DNA of 64,000 nt from Balneolaceae bacterium UBA7797. GTDB lineage: Bacteria > Bacteroidota > Rhodothermia > Balneolales > Balneolaceae. Shown here piece by piece: positions 1 to 6,466 of this stretch. Made by a program: the position numbers and the translations under genes. Numbering within the stretch: position 1 is the stretch's first letter; every line of letters begins with the position of its first letter. The notes beneath the pieces were generated by a model that was not told the DNA's origin, searched no databases, and saw nothing but the letters and a program-made list of their open reading frames with translations. The stretch lies in assembly GCA_002480645.1 (NCBI GenBank), contig DLCN01000022.1, positions 47,251-111,250 of the forward strand. The letters are read 5' to 3'.

Positions 1-111
1 GTGTGGCTTTAACGTCTTTGTATTACCTGGGGTCTTTATATTGTCACGTTGACGTCGATCGGGTTTTCCGGTTGATTTTGCTTTTCTTTTTGGTCTTGGT
101 TTAATTCCCAT
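1..111 (-). CDS. Partial CDS, N-terminus of a very basic protein
   Basis: Reading leftwards from an ATG whose complement is at 109-111, an open frame of 37 codons runs off the left edge. A purine-rich Shine-Dalgarno-like AAGGAGAT lies a few bases upstream on the minus strand (about 117-124), which fixes the start. The visible residues are rich in Lys/Arg (13 of 37) with Pro and Gly, beginning MGIKPRPKRK. Such a basic start fits a DNA-binding or mobilisation protein, but nothing diagnostic is visible. I do not recognise the family. Confidence 0.5.
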   Translation of the reverse strand, partial: MGIKPRPKRKAKSTGKPDRRQRDNIKTPGNTKTLKPH

Positions 112-315
112 AGCTATCTCCTTTAGTGGTTAACTAAATAGTAAGACCAGTGAGATCTACATTCCTTACAATTTTTTTTGGGGGGCAACTTATCTCAAAG
201 ATGAAGTATATATGGCCCTATTCAAGCTACACTGTGCAGATGTAAAGACAACTCAGAGCTATGCGGGTTTACTAAATATATATATCAGCGAACAGTTAAA
301 AAAAGTTCTCAGAAA

Positions 316-645
316 TTAACCAGCAGTATTTTTTCGCCGAAGATTAATTTTAAATGGTCCAAATTCGGCTCCAATAAAATCATAATTCTTTAGTATCGCG
401 AATATTAGCGTTATACCAATTGAACTTATTGCAATTAATAAACCCGCATTTTTAGCTCCAGTGCTCACACTTGCAAAGTAAGCTACAGGTGGGAAAAAAA
501 TCCCTACTCCTAAGGTGAAAACTGCTGCAGGAGCAAGATTTTTTAGTGTATAAAGATATTTTGCAACCTTCCCTTCGACTACAATTTCATCTTCTAAATT
601 TGAGACTGCTTCTTTTAAATCATTAACCGATGTTACTGCTATCAT
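316..645 (-). CDS. Small two-TM membrane protein, unknown
   Basis: A 109-residue protein not recognised as any family. Residues 1-35 are polar. They are followed by two hydrophobic segments (about 38-58 and 66-86) joined by a short Ser/Gly loop, and a basic C-terminus ending NLRRKNTAG. The topology suggests a small inner-membrane protein with both ends on the same side. It stands alone on the minus strand in AT-rich island DNA with about 200-320 bp of non-coding sequence on each side. No function can be assigned. Confidence 0.5.
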   Translation of the reverse strand: MIAVTSVNDLKEAVSNLEDEIVVEGKVAKYLYTLKNLAPAAVFTLGVGIFFPPVAYFASVSTGAKNAGLLIAISSIGITLIFAILKNYDFIGAEFGPFKINLRRKNTAG

Positions 646-964
646 TATAATATATTAGTTAGAATTCAATGACAGATATGCAAATTCCATACCGATAAAT
701 GGTCAATGAAATTCAATCAGCGCAATCAATAATAAACTAGTTAGTATTTTTGAATTAAGTCCATTATTTCATTCAATAACCTCAATTTTTGAATACAAGC
801 CAGTCTGAAATTCTGACAGGCATTTAGTCATTATCGAAATTAACAAAAGGTAGCAGCTTCTGATATTGTTTTTCAATAAACAGTTAAACTGTTATTTATC
901 TATTCAATGATATGCGGTTTTGTAAGGCTTGAATTTTATAATAGTCTATCGGGATAGAAGTATA
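646..964. other. AT-rich intergenic stretch, no gene seen
   Basis: About 320 bases between two minus-strand orphan genes. It is AT-rich with many stop codons in all frames. I see no convincing ORF, RNA gene or terminator hairpin. It presumably holds the promoter of the small membrane-protein gene that starts at 645, but no clear -33/-7 pair could be picked. Confidence 0.4.
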
Positions 965-1360
965 TTAATTAAGGTTCATCAGGTATTCATCTCTTTCCTG
1001 AATACCATATTCCTTATTCGATTCTTCCAGGTACTGGTTTAACTCCTCACAAGCTTCTTCGACCTTCTGATATGCCATTTTCCTATAGTCATCTCCAACA
1101 ATCTGGGGGCTTGATAATGCTTCGGTAACGATCTCAGTAATCGACTTATTTAATGCTTCCTCTTCATTAATTAAATACCCTTGATGAGCCTGCCACATTT
1201 TTAATGCCTCGATGATCAATGGCCGTTGTAGCTTTTCTTCTGCGTTTCTATTTATCTCAGACAGAGGGATCTCCTCACTAATGTCGCGGGGCGCGTACGC
1301 TTCGACAAAAAGGAAAAGCTTTAATGAAACCGAGAGCTGATCGTGTAGATTTTTGCTCAT
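965..1360 (-). CDS. Hypothetical acidic helical protein
   Basis: A 131-residue soluble protein, Glu-rich and predicted to be largely helical, with no signal peptide or cysteine motif. I do not recognise the family. It lies 34 bases downstream of the zinc-ribbon gene (stop at 1395) on the same strand, so the two may share a transcript starting near the palindrome at 1627-1642. As island cargo next to an XRE regulator it could be an accessory or immunity-type protein, but that is a guess. Confidence 0.5.
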   Translation of the reverse strand: MSKNLHDQLSVSLKLFLFVEAYAPRDISEEIPLSEINRNAEEKLQRPLIIEALKMWQAHQGYLINEEEALNKSITEIVTEALSSPQIVGDDYRKMAYQKVEEACEELNQYLEESNKEYGIQERDEYLMNLN

Positions 1361-1394
1361 TTAGACTGATTAAAGTAGACGATAATAAAGATTA

Positions 1395-1601
1395 TCATCT
1401 TCTTTCAACCCACGTTGAACCACAGTTGTCACATTCATAAGAGTACTTACCGTTAGCTGATTTCTTTAACTGACCAACCCCCTCATCGCATTTTAAACAG
1501 GGACTAGTCTGAAGGGCTTTTTTTCTATTATCCAAATGAGGTGTAAGCAAACCTATTGAAGCAATTGTAATTCCAATCATAGTTGCAAAATACTTAAACA
1601 T
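1395..1601 (-). CDS. Membrane-anchored zinc-ribbon miniprotein
   Basis: A 68-residue protein. Residues 3-20 form a hydrophobic helix (possible anchor). The rest is a compact zinc-ribbon with CxxC at 35-38 and CxxC at 57-60 separated by 18 residues, ending in GSTWVERR. The four-cysteine spacing fits zinc binding. It is divergent from the XRE gene, and their shared 74-bp upstream region contains a perfect palindrome, so XRE control is plausible. Function unknown. Confidence 0.55.
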   Translation of the reverse strand: MFKYFATMIGITIASIGLLTPHLDNRKKALQTSPCLKCDEGVGQLKKSANGKYSYECDNCGSTWVERR

Positions 1602-1626
1602 AGATTCTCCTTTTTCTGATAAATTT

Positions 1627-1642
1627 GCACAATTTATTGTGC
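1627..1642. promoter_or_regulatory. Operator-like palindrome GCACAAT-TT-ATTGTGC
   Basis: A perfect inverted repeat with 7-base arms (GCACAAT / ATTGTGC) around TT. It lies between the divergent zinc-ribbon gene (start 1601) and XRE gene (start 1676). Position and symmetry fit autoregulation by a dimeric XRE repressor. Seen directly; the protein-site link is inferred. Confidence 0.55.
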
Positions 1643-1675
1643 TTAGTCAAGCTGAGAATAGCTGCATCATGCAGT

Positions 1676-1900
1676 ATGAAAACAAAAGAGGAGATACAGA
1701 AGATTATTGGTCTTAATCTGAAGCGTGAAAGAAACAGCGCCGGGATCTCACAGTTTGATTTAGCTATCCAGGCAGATCTTCATCGGAACATGATCGACCT
1801 CATTGAACGCGGTAAAACTATGCCGACTGTTTACACGCTTCTAAAGATTGCTGACTCTTTGGAGATTGATGTAAGTGATTTACTTATTTCAATAAATTAA
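1676..1900 (+). CDS. XRE-family helix-turn-helix regulator
   Basis: A compact 74-residue Cro/C1-type DNA-binding protein. It has an amphipathic first helix (LKRERNSAGISQ), a recognition region (FDLAIQADLHRNMIDLIERG), and the classic tail PTVYTLLKIADSLEIDVSDLL. I chose ATG 1676 rather than the upstream TTG at 1625 because family homology begins at MKTKEE and the TTG lies within the operator palindrome. It probably controls the divergent gene pair and itself. It lies about 200 bases upstream of the restriction/TAC operon, so it could also act as that operon's controller, but this is unproven. Confidence 0.8.
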   Translation: MKTKEEIQKIIGLNLKRERNSAGISQFDLAIQADLHRNMIDLIERGKTMPTVYTLLKIADSLEIDVSDLLISIN

Positions 1901-1941
1901 ATACAAGCTATTTAAATACGACACTTAGTTTGTATATTTAT

Positions 1942-1991
1942 ATTTACCTACCCGATAAGAGTTTTAAGTATCTACCTTATGCTAGGTAAAT
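1942..1991. promoter_or_regulatory. Inverted repeat upstream of the SNF2-TAC-Mod-Res operon
   Basis: ATTTACCTA (1942-1950) followed by ATAAG (1955-1959) is mirrored by CTTAT (1976-1980) and TAGGTAAAT (1983-1991). The arms are exact over 9 and 5 bases with slightly different internal spacing. The repeat sits about 110 bases before the first ATG of the operon. A perfect 10-mer palindrome TTTCGCGAAA also occurs at 2021-2030. These are candidate operators for a controller such as the XRE protein or the HTH antitoxin. The assignment is inferred. Confidence 0.4.
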
Positions 1992-2098
1992 CATATAGAG
2001 TGATTGATTCAGAAAATTCGTTTCGCGAAAAAATATTTATTCATTCTAATTGAACTTTTACTGCAAGTGAAAGTGATTGATTTATTTACGATGTTTGA

Positions 2099-4978
2099 AT
2101 GAAATATTTCAATTACATGCTAACCCACGAACAAGCCCGTTACATTGCTTATCAACTTACTAAACGGACGACTTCCGAAAGTCCGGAAAAGTTTAGTGCT
2201 ACCCTTTATGATGCACAGGTAGATTTAAATCCTCACCAAGTAGAGGCAGCCCTCTTTGCGTTCCGGAATCCATTATCTAAAGGAGCTATTCTTGCGGATG
2301 AAGTTGGTTTAGGCAAGACTATTGAAGCTGGTATCCTGCTTTCTCAGTTCTGGGCTCAGCAAAAGAAGAATCTACTCATCATCTGTCCTTCTTCTCTCAG
2401 AAAACAATGGCAACAGGAACTGGCAGATAAGTTCTTTCTGGACTCCATCATACTTGAAACTAAAGAGTTTAATAAGCGGATTAATGCCGGGAAGAGAAAT
2501 CCGTTTGAGGATAATCGAATCGTGATCTGCTCTTATCATTTTGCCAAAAATAAAGAAGACTATGTACGACTCCGGAGCTGGGACCTTGTGGTGATTGATG
2601 AGGCACACCGGTTGCGTAATGTGTATAAGACCTCTAATAAGATTGGAACATCGATCAAAGAATCACTGGAGGATATACCAAAAGTACTACTTACAGCCAC
2701 CCCTTTACAGAACAGTTTGATGGAATTGTTCGGGTTAGTTAGTCTGATCGACCAGCAAGTATTCGGAGATAAAAAGAGTTTCAGAAAGCAATTTGCACGA
2801 CTGAATGAAGAAAGTGATGACTTCGACGACCTTAAGAACCGCATTAAACCTATTTGCAAGAGAAACCTGAGACGGCAGGTTCAGGAATATATCAGCTACA
2901 CCAAGCGTATTCCTATCACTGTAAAGTTCGAGCCTACCGATGAAGAGCAGGCATTGTACGAAATGGTTACGGAGTACCTTCAACGAGAACTATTATATGC
3001 TTTGCCTTCCAGTCAGCGACATCTGATGACCTTGATTATGCGAAAACTACTGGCTTCATCTACCTACGCCATCTCCGGCACGCTCCGGGGCCTGGTTCGA
3101 AAACTGGAGAAAGCTGTGGATGAAAAAAAGATTGTGAATCTGGAAGAACAGGATGTTGATGGATTCGAAACGCTGGACGATTATGAAGATGAGTGGCCGG
3201 AAGAACTTCAGATCCAGCAGGAGTTTGTGCTTTCGGAAGAAGAGCGGGATGAGATCCGGGACGAAATTCGTGAGCTGCAAAGCTTTTACGAGCTGGCAGA
3301 GAGCATCGAGAACAATGCTAAGGGCGAGAAACTGATTCAAGCCTTGGAAGAGGCCTTTTCTAAAATGAGAGATCTCAACGCACCAGAAAAGGCGATCATT
3401 TTTACGGAGTCTACCCGAACGCAGGATTACCTGTTTCGCTTGCTGGAGAAAAGTAATTATTCCGGCAAAGTGGTTCTCTTCAATGGCTCGAATAACGGAG
3501 AGAAAGCTAAGCAGATCTATAATCACTGGAAGATTAAAAACGAAGGCACTGCAAAGGTGACCGGAAATAAAACGGTTGATATCAGGGCGGCACTTACTGA
3601 ATACTTTAGAGACGAAGCCACAATTATGATCGCTACAGAGGCTGCTGCTGAAGGGATCAACCTTCAGTTCTGTTCAACTGTTGTTAATTATGATCTCCCC
3701 TGGAATCCTCAGCGTATTGAACAGCGCATAGGCCGGTGCCACCGGTACGGACAGAAGTATGACGTAGTAGTTGTGAACTTTGTGAATGTGAATAATGCAG
3801 CTGACCGGAGAGTGTTTGATTTACTGGATCAAAAGTTTCACCTGTTTAATGGCGTATTTGGTGCCAGTGATGAAGTCTTGGGTGCCATTGAAAGTGGCGT
3901 AGACTTTGAACGTCGTATCGGGGAGATTTATCAGTCTTGTCGGACAGAGGAAGAAATTCAGAACTCATTCGATGAGTTACAGACCGAGCTTGACGATCAG
4001 ATACAATCTAAGCTTCAGACCACCCGGCAAAAGCTGTTGGAGAATTTTGACATTGAAGTAATTGAAAAGCTTAAAGTCACTCAGGAGCAAAGCAAGATTT
4101 ACCTGAACCGGTACCAGAAATGGCTCTGGGACCTCGTTAAATTTACCCTGAAAGACATAGCCTCATTTGATGAGCAAGAAGCTTCTTTTCACCTACCAAC
4201 TTCAGACTATACCAGCAAAGAAGTTCCTGTTGGGCGGTACAGAATCGCAAACAAAGTCGAAGACGCTTACAAACTGCGAATAGGTCACCCTCTCACTGAA
4301 AAGATCATTTCTGACTTAAAACAGGCTGAACAAACCACAAGGCATCTGCTTTTCGATCTTTCTGCTTACGAGGCGCAGGTTGCAGCACTTGAGCCATTTA
4401 CAGGGAAATCCGGATGGCTTCATATCGAGCTGCTTACCGTTAGTTCGCTGGATACGGTCGATCAGATGATCTATGCTGGTTTTACCGATGAAGGTGAAAC
4501 GTTGTCTTCCGAAATTGCTCAAAGGATCATCGACCTTCCAGTTACTTCGGCCAAAGAGAAGGAAGTATCAGATACGACCGGGAAACAGATTGATAATCTA
4601 TCTGAAGCTAAACTGGATGAAGCCCTTGAAGAGATCAAGAAGTATAATCATACCTACTTCATGCAGGAAGTGGATAAGCTGAATAAATGGGCGGATGATA
4701 AAATTTTTGCAGCTGAGCAATCGATTCGGGATACTAAGAAACAGATCAAACAACTCAACCGCGAGGCCCGACAACTGAATAGCCCTGAAGCGGTGCTGAA
4801 AAACCAAAAGAAACTGCGCACTTTAAATAAAAAACTGCGACGTTTACGGCAGGAAATTTTTGATGTTGAAGACTCCATTGAAGAACAACGGGACGCCATG
4901 ATCGAAGAGATTGAACATCGTTTAAAGCAAGAAATCACAAAAACCAACATACTTACAATACGATGGTCGATTCATTAA
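2099..4978 (+). CDS. SNF2/RapA-type DEAD-like helicase (DrmD-like), defence-associated
   Basis: A 959-residue superfamily 2 ATPase of the SNF2/HepA class. Visible motifs are: N-terminal LNPHQ; Walker A DEVGLGKT at 67-74; motif Ia CPSSLRKQW; DEAH at 167-170; TATPLQN at 199-205; an acidic insertion around 345-395; then the second RecA lobe with IIFTES (433-438), IATEAAAEGINLQ (511-523) and QRIEQRIGRCHRYGQ (538-552). Residues about 830-945 look like a long charged coiled coil. Such ATPases translocate on duplex DNA and are found in DISARM (DrmD) and other defence loci. It opens the operon and ends 32 bases before the TAC cassette. Role in this system (DNA remodelling or sensing) is inferred. Confidence 0.85.
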   Translation: MKYFNYMLTHEQARYIAYQLTKRTTSESPEKFSATLYDAQVDLNPHQVEAALFAFRNPLSKGAILADEVGLGKTIEAGILLSQFWAQQKKNLLIICPSSLRKQWQQELADKFFLDSIILETKEFNKRINAGKRNPFEDNRIVICSYHFAKNKEDYVRLRSWDLVVIDEAHRLRNVYKTSNKIGTSIKESLEDIPKVLLTATPLQNSLMELFGLVSLIDQQVFGDKKSFRKQFARLNEESDDFDDLKNRIKPICKRNLRRQVQEYISYTKRIPITVKFEPTDEEQALYEMVTEYLQRELLYALPSSQRHLMTLIMRKLLASSTYAISGTLRGLVRKLEKAVDEKKIVNLEEQDVDGFETLDDYEDEWPEELQIQQEFVLSEEERDEIRDEIRELQSFYELAESIENNAKGEKLIQALEEAFSKMRDLNAPEKAIIFTESTRTQDYLFRLLEKSNYSGKVVLFNGSNNGEKAKQIYNHWKIKNEGTAKVTGNKTVDIRAALTEYFRDEATIMIATEAAAEGINLQFCSTVVNYDLPWNPQRIEQRIGRCHRYGQKYDVVVVNFVNVNNAADRRVFDLLDQKFHLFNGVFGASDEVLGAIESGVDFERRIGEIYQSCRTEEEIQNSFDELQTELDDQIQSKLQTTRQKLLENFDIEVIEKLKVTQEQSKIYLNRYQKWLWDLVKFTLKDIASFDEQEASFHLPTSDYTSKEVPVGRYRIANKVEDAYKLRIGHPLTEKIISDLKQAEQTTRHLLFDLSAYEAQVAALEPFTGKSGWLHIELLTVSSLDTVDQMIYAGFTDEGETLSSEIAQRIIDLPVTSAKEKEVSDTTGKQIDNLSEAKLDEALEEIKKYNHTYFMQEVDKLNKWADDKIFAAEQSIRDTKKQIKQLNREARQLNSPEAVLKNQKKLRTLNKKLRRLRQEIFDVEDSIEEQRDAMIEEIEHRLKQEITKTNILTIRWSIH

Positions 4979-4990
4979 GTGTTAAAAATA

Positions 4991-5002
4991 AACCTGCAGG
5001 TT
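4991..5002. promoter_or_regulatory. 12-bp perfect palindrome between SNF2 gene and toxin gene
   Basis: AACCTGCAGGTT is a perfect 12-base palindrome lying between the SNF2 stop (4978) and the toxin start (5008/5011). This is the only sizeable non-coding gap inside the operon. Antitoxins of HigA type normally bind palindromes just upstream of their own operon, so this may be a private operator for the TAC cassette. Inferred from position. Confidence 0.4.
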
Positions 5003-5007
5003 GATTT

Positions 5008-5577
5008 TTGGTGAAAGTTGTCGATATTATACCTATAATTGATGGATATCTATATTCAGTAAAGTATGACGATGAGTATGACTCGGAATTTGACCGTTTA
5101 TTAGAATTATGGAATGATCCGGAATATGTGGATGAATACTTTGAGACTAACAAAAAGTTTTTATATACAGAGTTTTGGATGCAACGAGACGGACTAACCC
5201 TCAAGAACCGGATACCGGAACAAGCAGAACATTTTGAAAATAAAATTCTGGAATTTGAAGAAATCCTGAACCCAGATAATACCGATGAAGAACAGACCCT
5301 CGATGATTTATTTCAGCCTTTGGGAACGTTGGAGTATGAAAGAACAACCTATCAACCTTCAAAAGGGAAAAATGATGATTACCCTTTTTGCCTGAGATTG
5401 TATGCTGTGAGATTACATGCGCAGCAGTATGTGATAACCGGTGGAGCGATTAAGCTAACCCAAGAAATGAAAGATCACCCGGATACAAAACTGGAACTTC
5501 AGAAATTAAATATGGTGAAAGAATATCTGTTAGATCAGTTTGATCATGATTTCACCCCAGACCTTAGAGAATTATGA
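5008..5577 (+). CDS. Putative RelE/HigB-superfamily toxin of a TAC module
   Basis: A 189-residue protein with a very acidic N-terminal half (about 1-100) and a C-terminal part (about 115-180) that reads like the RelE/ParE/Gp49 fold. It has short beta strands RLYAVRLHAQQYVITGGAIK followed by a long helix starting LTQEMKDHPDT. It has no ATG: the start is TTG 5008 or GTG 5011. The stop overlaps the next ATG (ATGA), giving coupled translation. The family call rests mostly on context, because an HTH antitoxin-like gene and a SecB-like gene follow in the order used by HigB1-HigA1-SecB of Mycobacterium tuberculosis. It is longer than typical 90-120-residue RelE toxins. It could instead be a specificity or accessory factor of the restriction enzyme. 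Confidence 0.5.
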   Translation: MVKVVDIIPIIDGYLYSVKYDDEYDSEFDRLLELWNDPEYVDEYFETNKKFLYTEFWMQRDGLTLKNRIPEQAEHFENKILEFEEILNPDNTDEEQTLDDLFQPLGTLEYERTTYQPSKGKNDDYPFCLRLYAVRLHAQQYVITGGAIKLTQEMKDHPDTKLELQKLNMVKEYLLDQFDHDFTPDLREL

Positions 5578-6011
5578 GTACACCTAAAGAAACCCGATTA
5601 GATATTGGAAAACTGTCGAAAGGCGGAAAATCCAATTGGAAAGAACGTGCAAAGCAGCGAAAAGCGGATAAACCGTGGTTGACAAAATCGCGTGCAATTG
5701 CTTTCCGCATCCTGGATGAATTAAAGGCTCCGGGCAAATCACAAGTCTGGCTGGCTGAACAACTTGGAGTGAGTCCACAACAAGTGAATAAATGGGTGAA
5801 AGGAAAAGAAAATTTTACCATCGAAACCATTTCAAAGCTGGAAGTAGCACTTGGTACGGATTTAATGCGAATTCCAAAGCAATATGGCACTACCTTACAA
5901 AAACAAGCTAAGCCTGATAGATTGAACTATTTTAGTTCCGGAAAGAGCATCCAGAAAGAAAGTGAATATTCGAGTTTACGGTTAGTTAAATCATACAAGA
6001 AATCAGCATGA
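5574..6011 (+). CDS. HTH antitoxin-like protein (HigA-type) with C-terminal tail
   Basis: A 145-residue protein. Residues 1-45 are basic; 47-100 form an XRE/HigA-type helix-turn-helix (AEQLGVSPQQVNKWVKGKEN then TIETISKLEVALGTDLMRIP). Residues about 105-145 form a polar tail with scattered aromatics (LNYF, EYSSL, VKSYKK). In TAC systems the antitoxin carries a C-terminal chaperone-addiction (ChAD) segment bound by the SecB-like chaperone, and this tail is a natural candidate. It overlaps the toxin upstream and the chaperone gene downstream by four bases each. It likely neutralises the toxin and represses the promoter. A role as restriction controller protein is an alternative. Confidence 0.65.
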   Translation: MSTPKETRLDIGKLSKGGKSNWKERAKQRKADKPWLTKSRAIAFRILDELKAPGKSQVWLAEQLGVSPQQVNKWVKGKENFTIETISKLEVALGTDLMRIPKQYGTTLQKQAKPDRLNYFSSGKSIQKESEYSSLRLVKSYKKSA

Positions 6012-6466
6012 GTAAAAAGCAACCAAAAGGGGTAGGATTCGCACTTCGTGGAATTAATACTGAGCAATTTGCTACTTTTCCGGATTTGTACGATGAAGAT
6101 AAAGATGTTCTTTTCTGGCAGGGTTACGAATATGGGGCTGATCCTGATTCTCACTTTGTTGGGGTACTTACAGAATATCGTTTTGCCCATGGTGAAACCC
6201 CATTCCTAACCATAAAAATATCGTGTCATTTTGAAGTAATTATTGATGCCTGGAAAGAAATGCTGAGTGAAGATGAGCAAAGTATTACGCTAGATCCGGG
6301 GTTTCTTGGTCATCTATTGATGTTAACCATCGGTACTTGTCGCGGAGTATTACACGCCAAAACAGAGAATACTGAATTTAACCAATACCTGTTGCCTGCC
6401 ATTAATGTAGCCGAGTTAATTACAGAGCCGCTTACTATTGAATTTAAAGGGGAACGTTCGGAATGA
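6008..6466 (+). CDS. SecB-like chaperone of a toxin-antitoxin-chaperone module
   Basis: A 152-residue protein with the strand order and end motifs of SecB. It has an N-terminal strand FALRGINTEQF (compare SecB FQIQRIYTKDISF), central strands VGVLTEYRF and PFLTIKISCHFEV, then a helix GFLGHLLMLTIGTCRGVLHAKT and the loop YLLPAINVAELI. The last matches the SecB pattern ending LAPVNFDALF. SecB tetramers hold unfolded clients; TAC-type SecB proteins (Rv1957, CmdC) specifically protect an antitoxin. A solitary SecB-like gene overlapping an HTH gene by four bases and lying inside a restriction operon points to the TAC role rather than export. Assigned by eye; profile search would settle it. Confidence 0.65.
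   Translation: MSKKQPKGVGFALRGINTEQFATFPDLYDEDKDVLFWQGYEYGADPDSHFVGVLTEYRFAHGETPFLTIKISCHFEVIIDAWKEMLSEDEQSITLDPGFLGHLLMLTIGTCRGVLHAKTENTEFNQYLLPAINVAELITEPLTIEFKGERSE

Noticed and set aside
1..300. Left att copy of the ssrA 3' end
   Set aside because: Scanned for a GGGGAGTCGAACC-like string and its complement near the left edge; none seen, so no attL is claimed.
1625..1675. Upstream TTG start of the XRE gene
   Set aside because: It lies inside the palindromic operator and adds 17 residues with no family similarity; ATG 1676 fits the domain start.
3056..3526. 156-codon minus-strand frame inside the SNF2 gene
   Set aside because: Antisense shadow of a gene with clear helicase motifs; Leu/Phe-rich composition without domain features.
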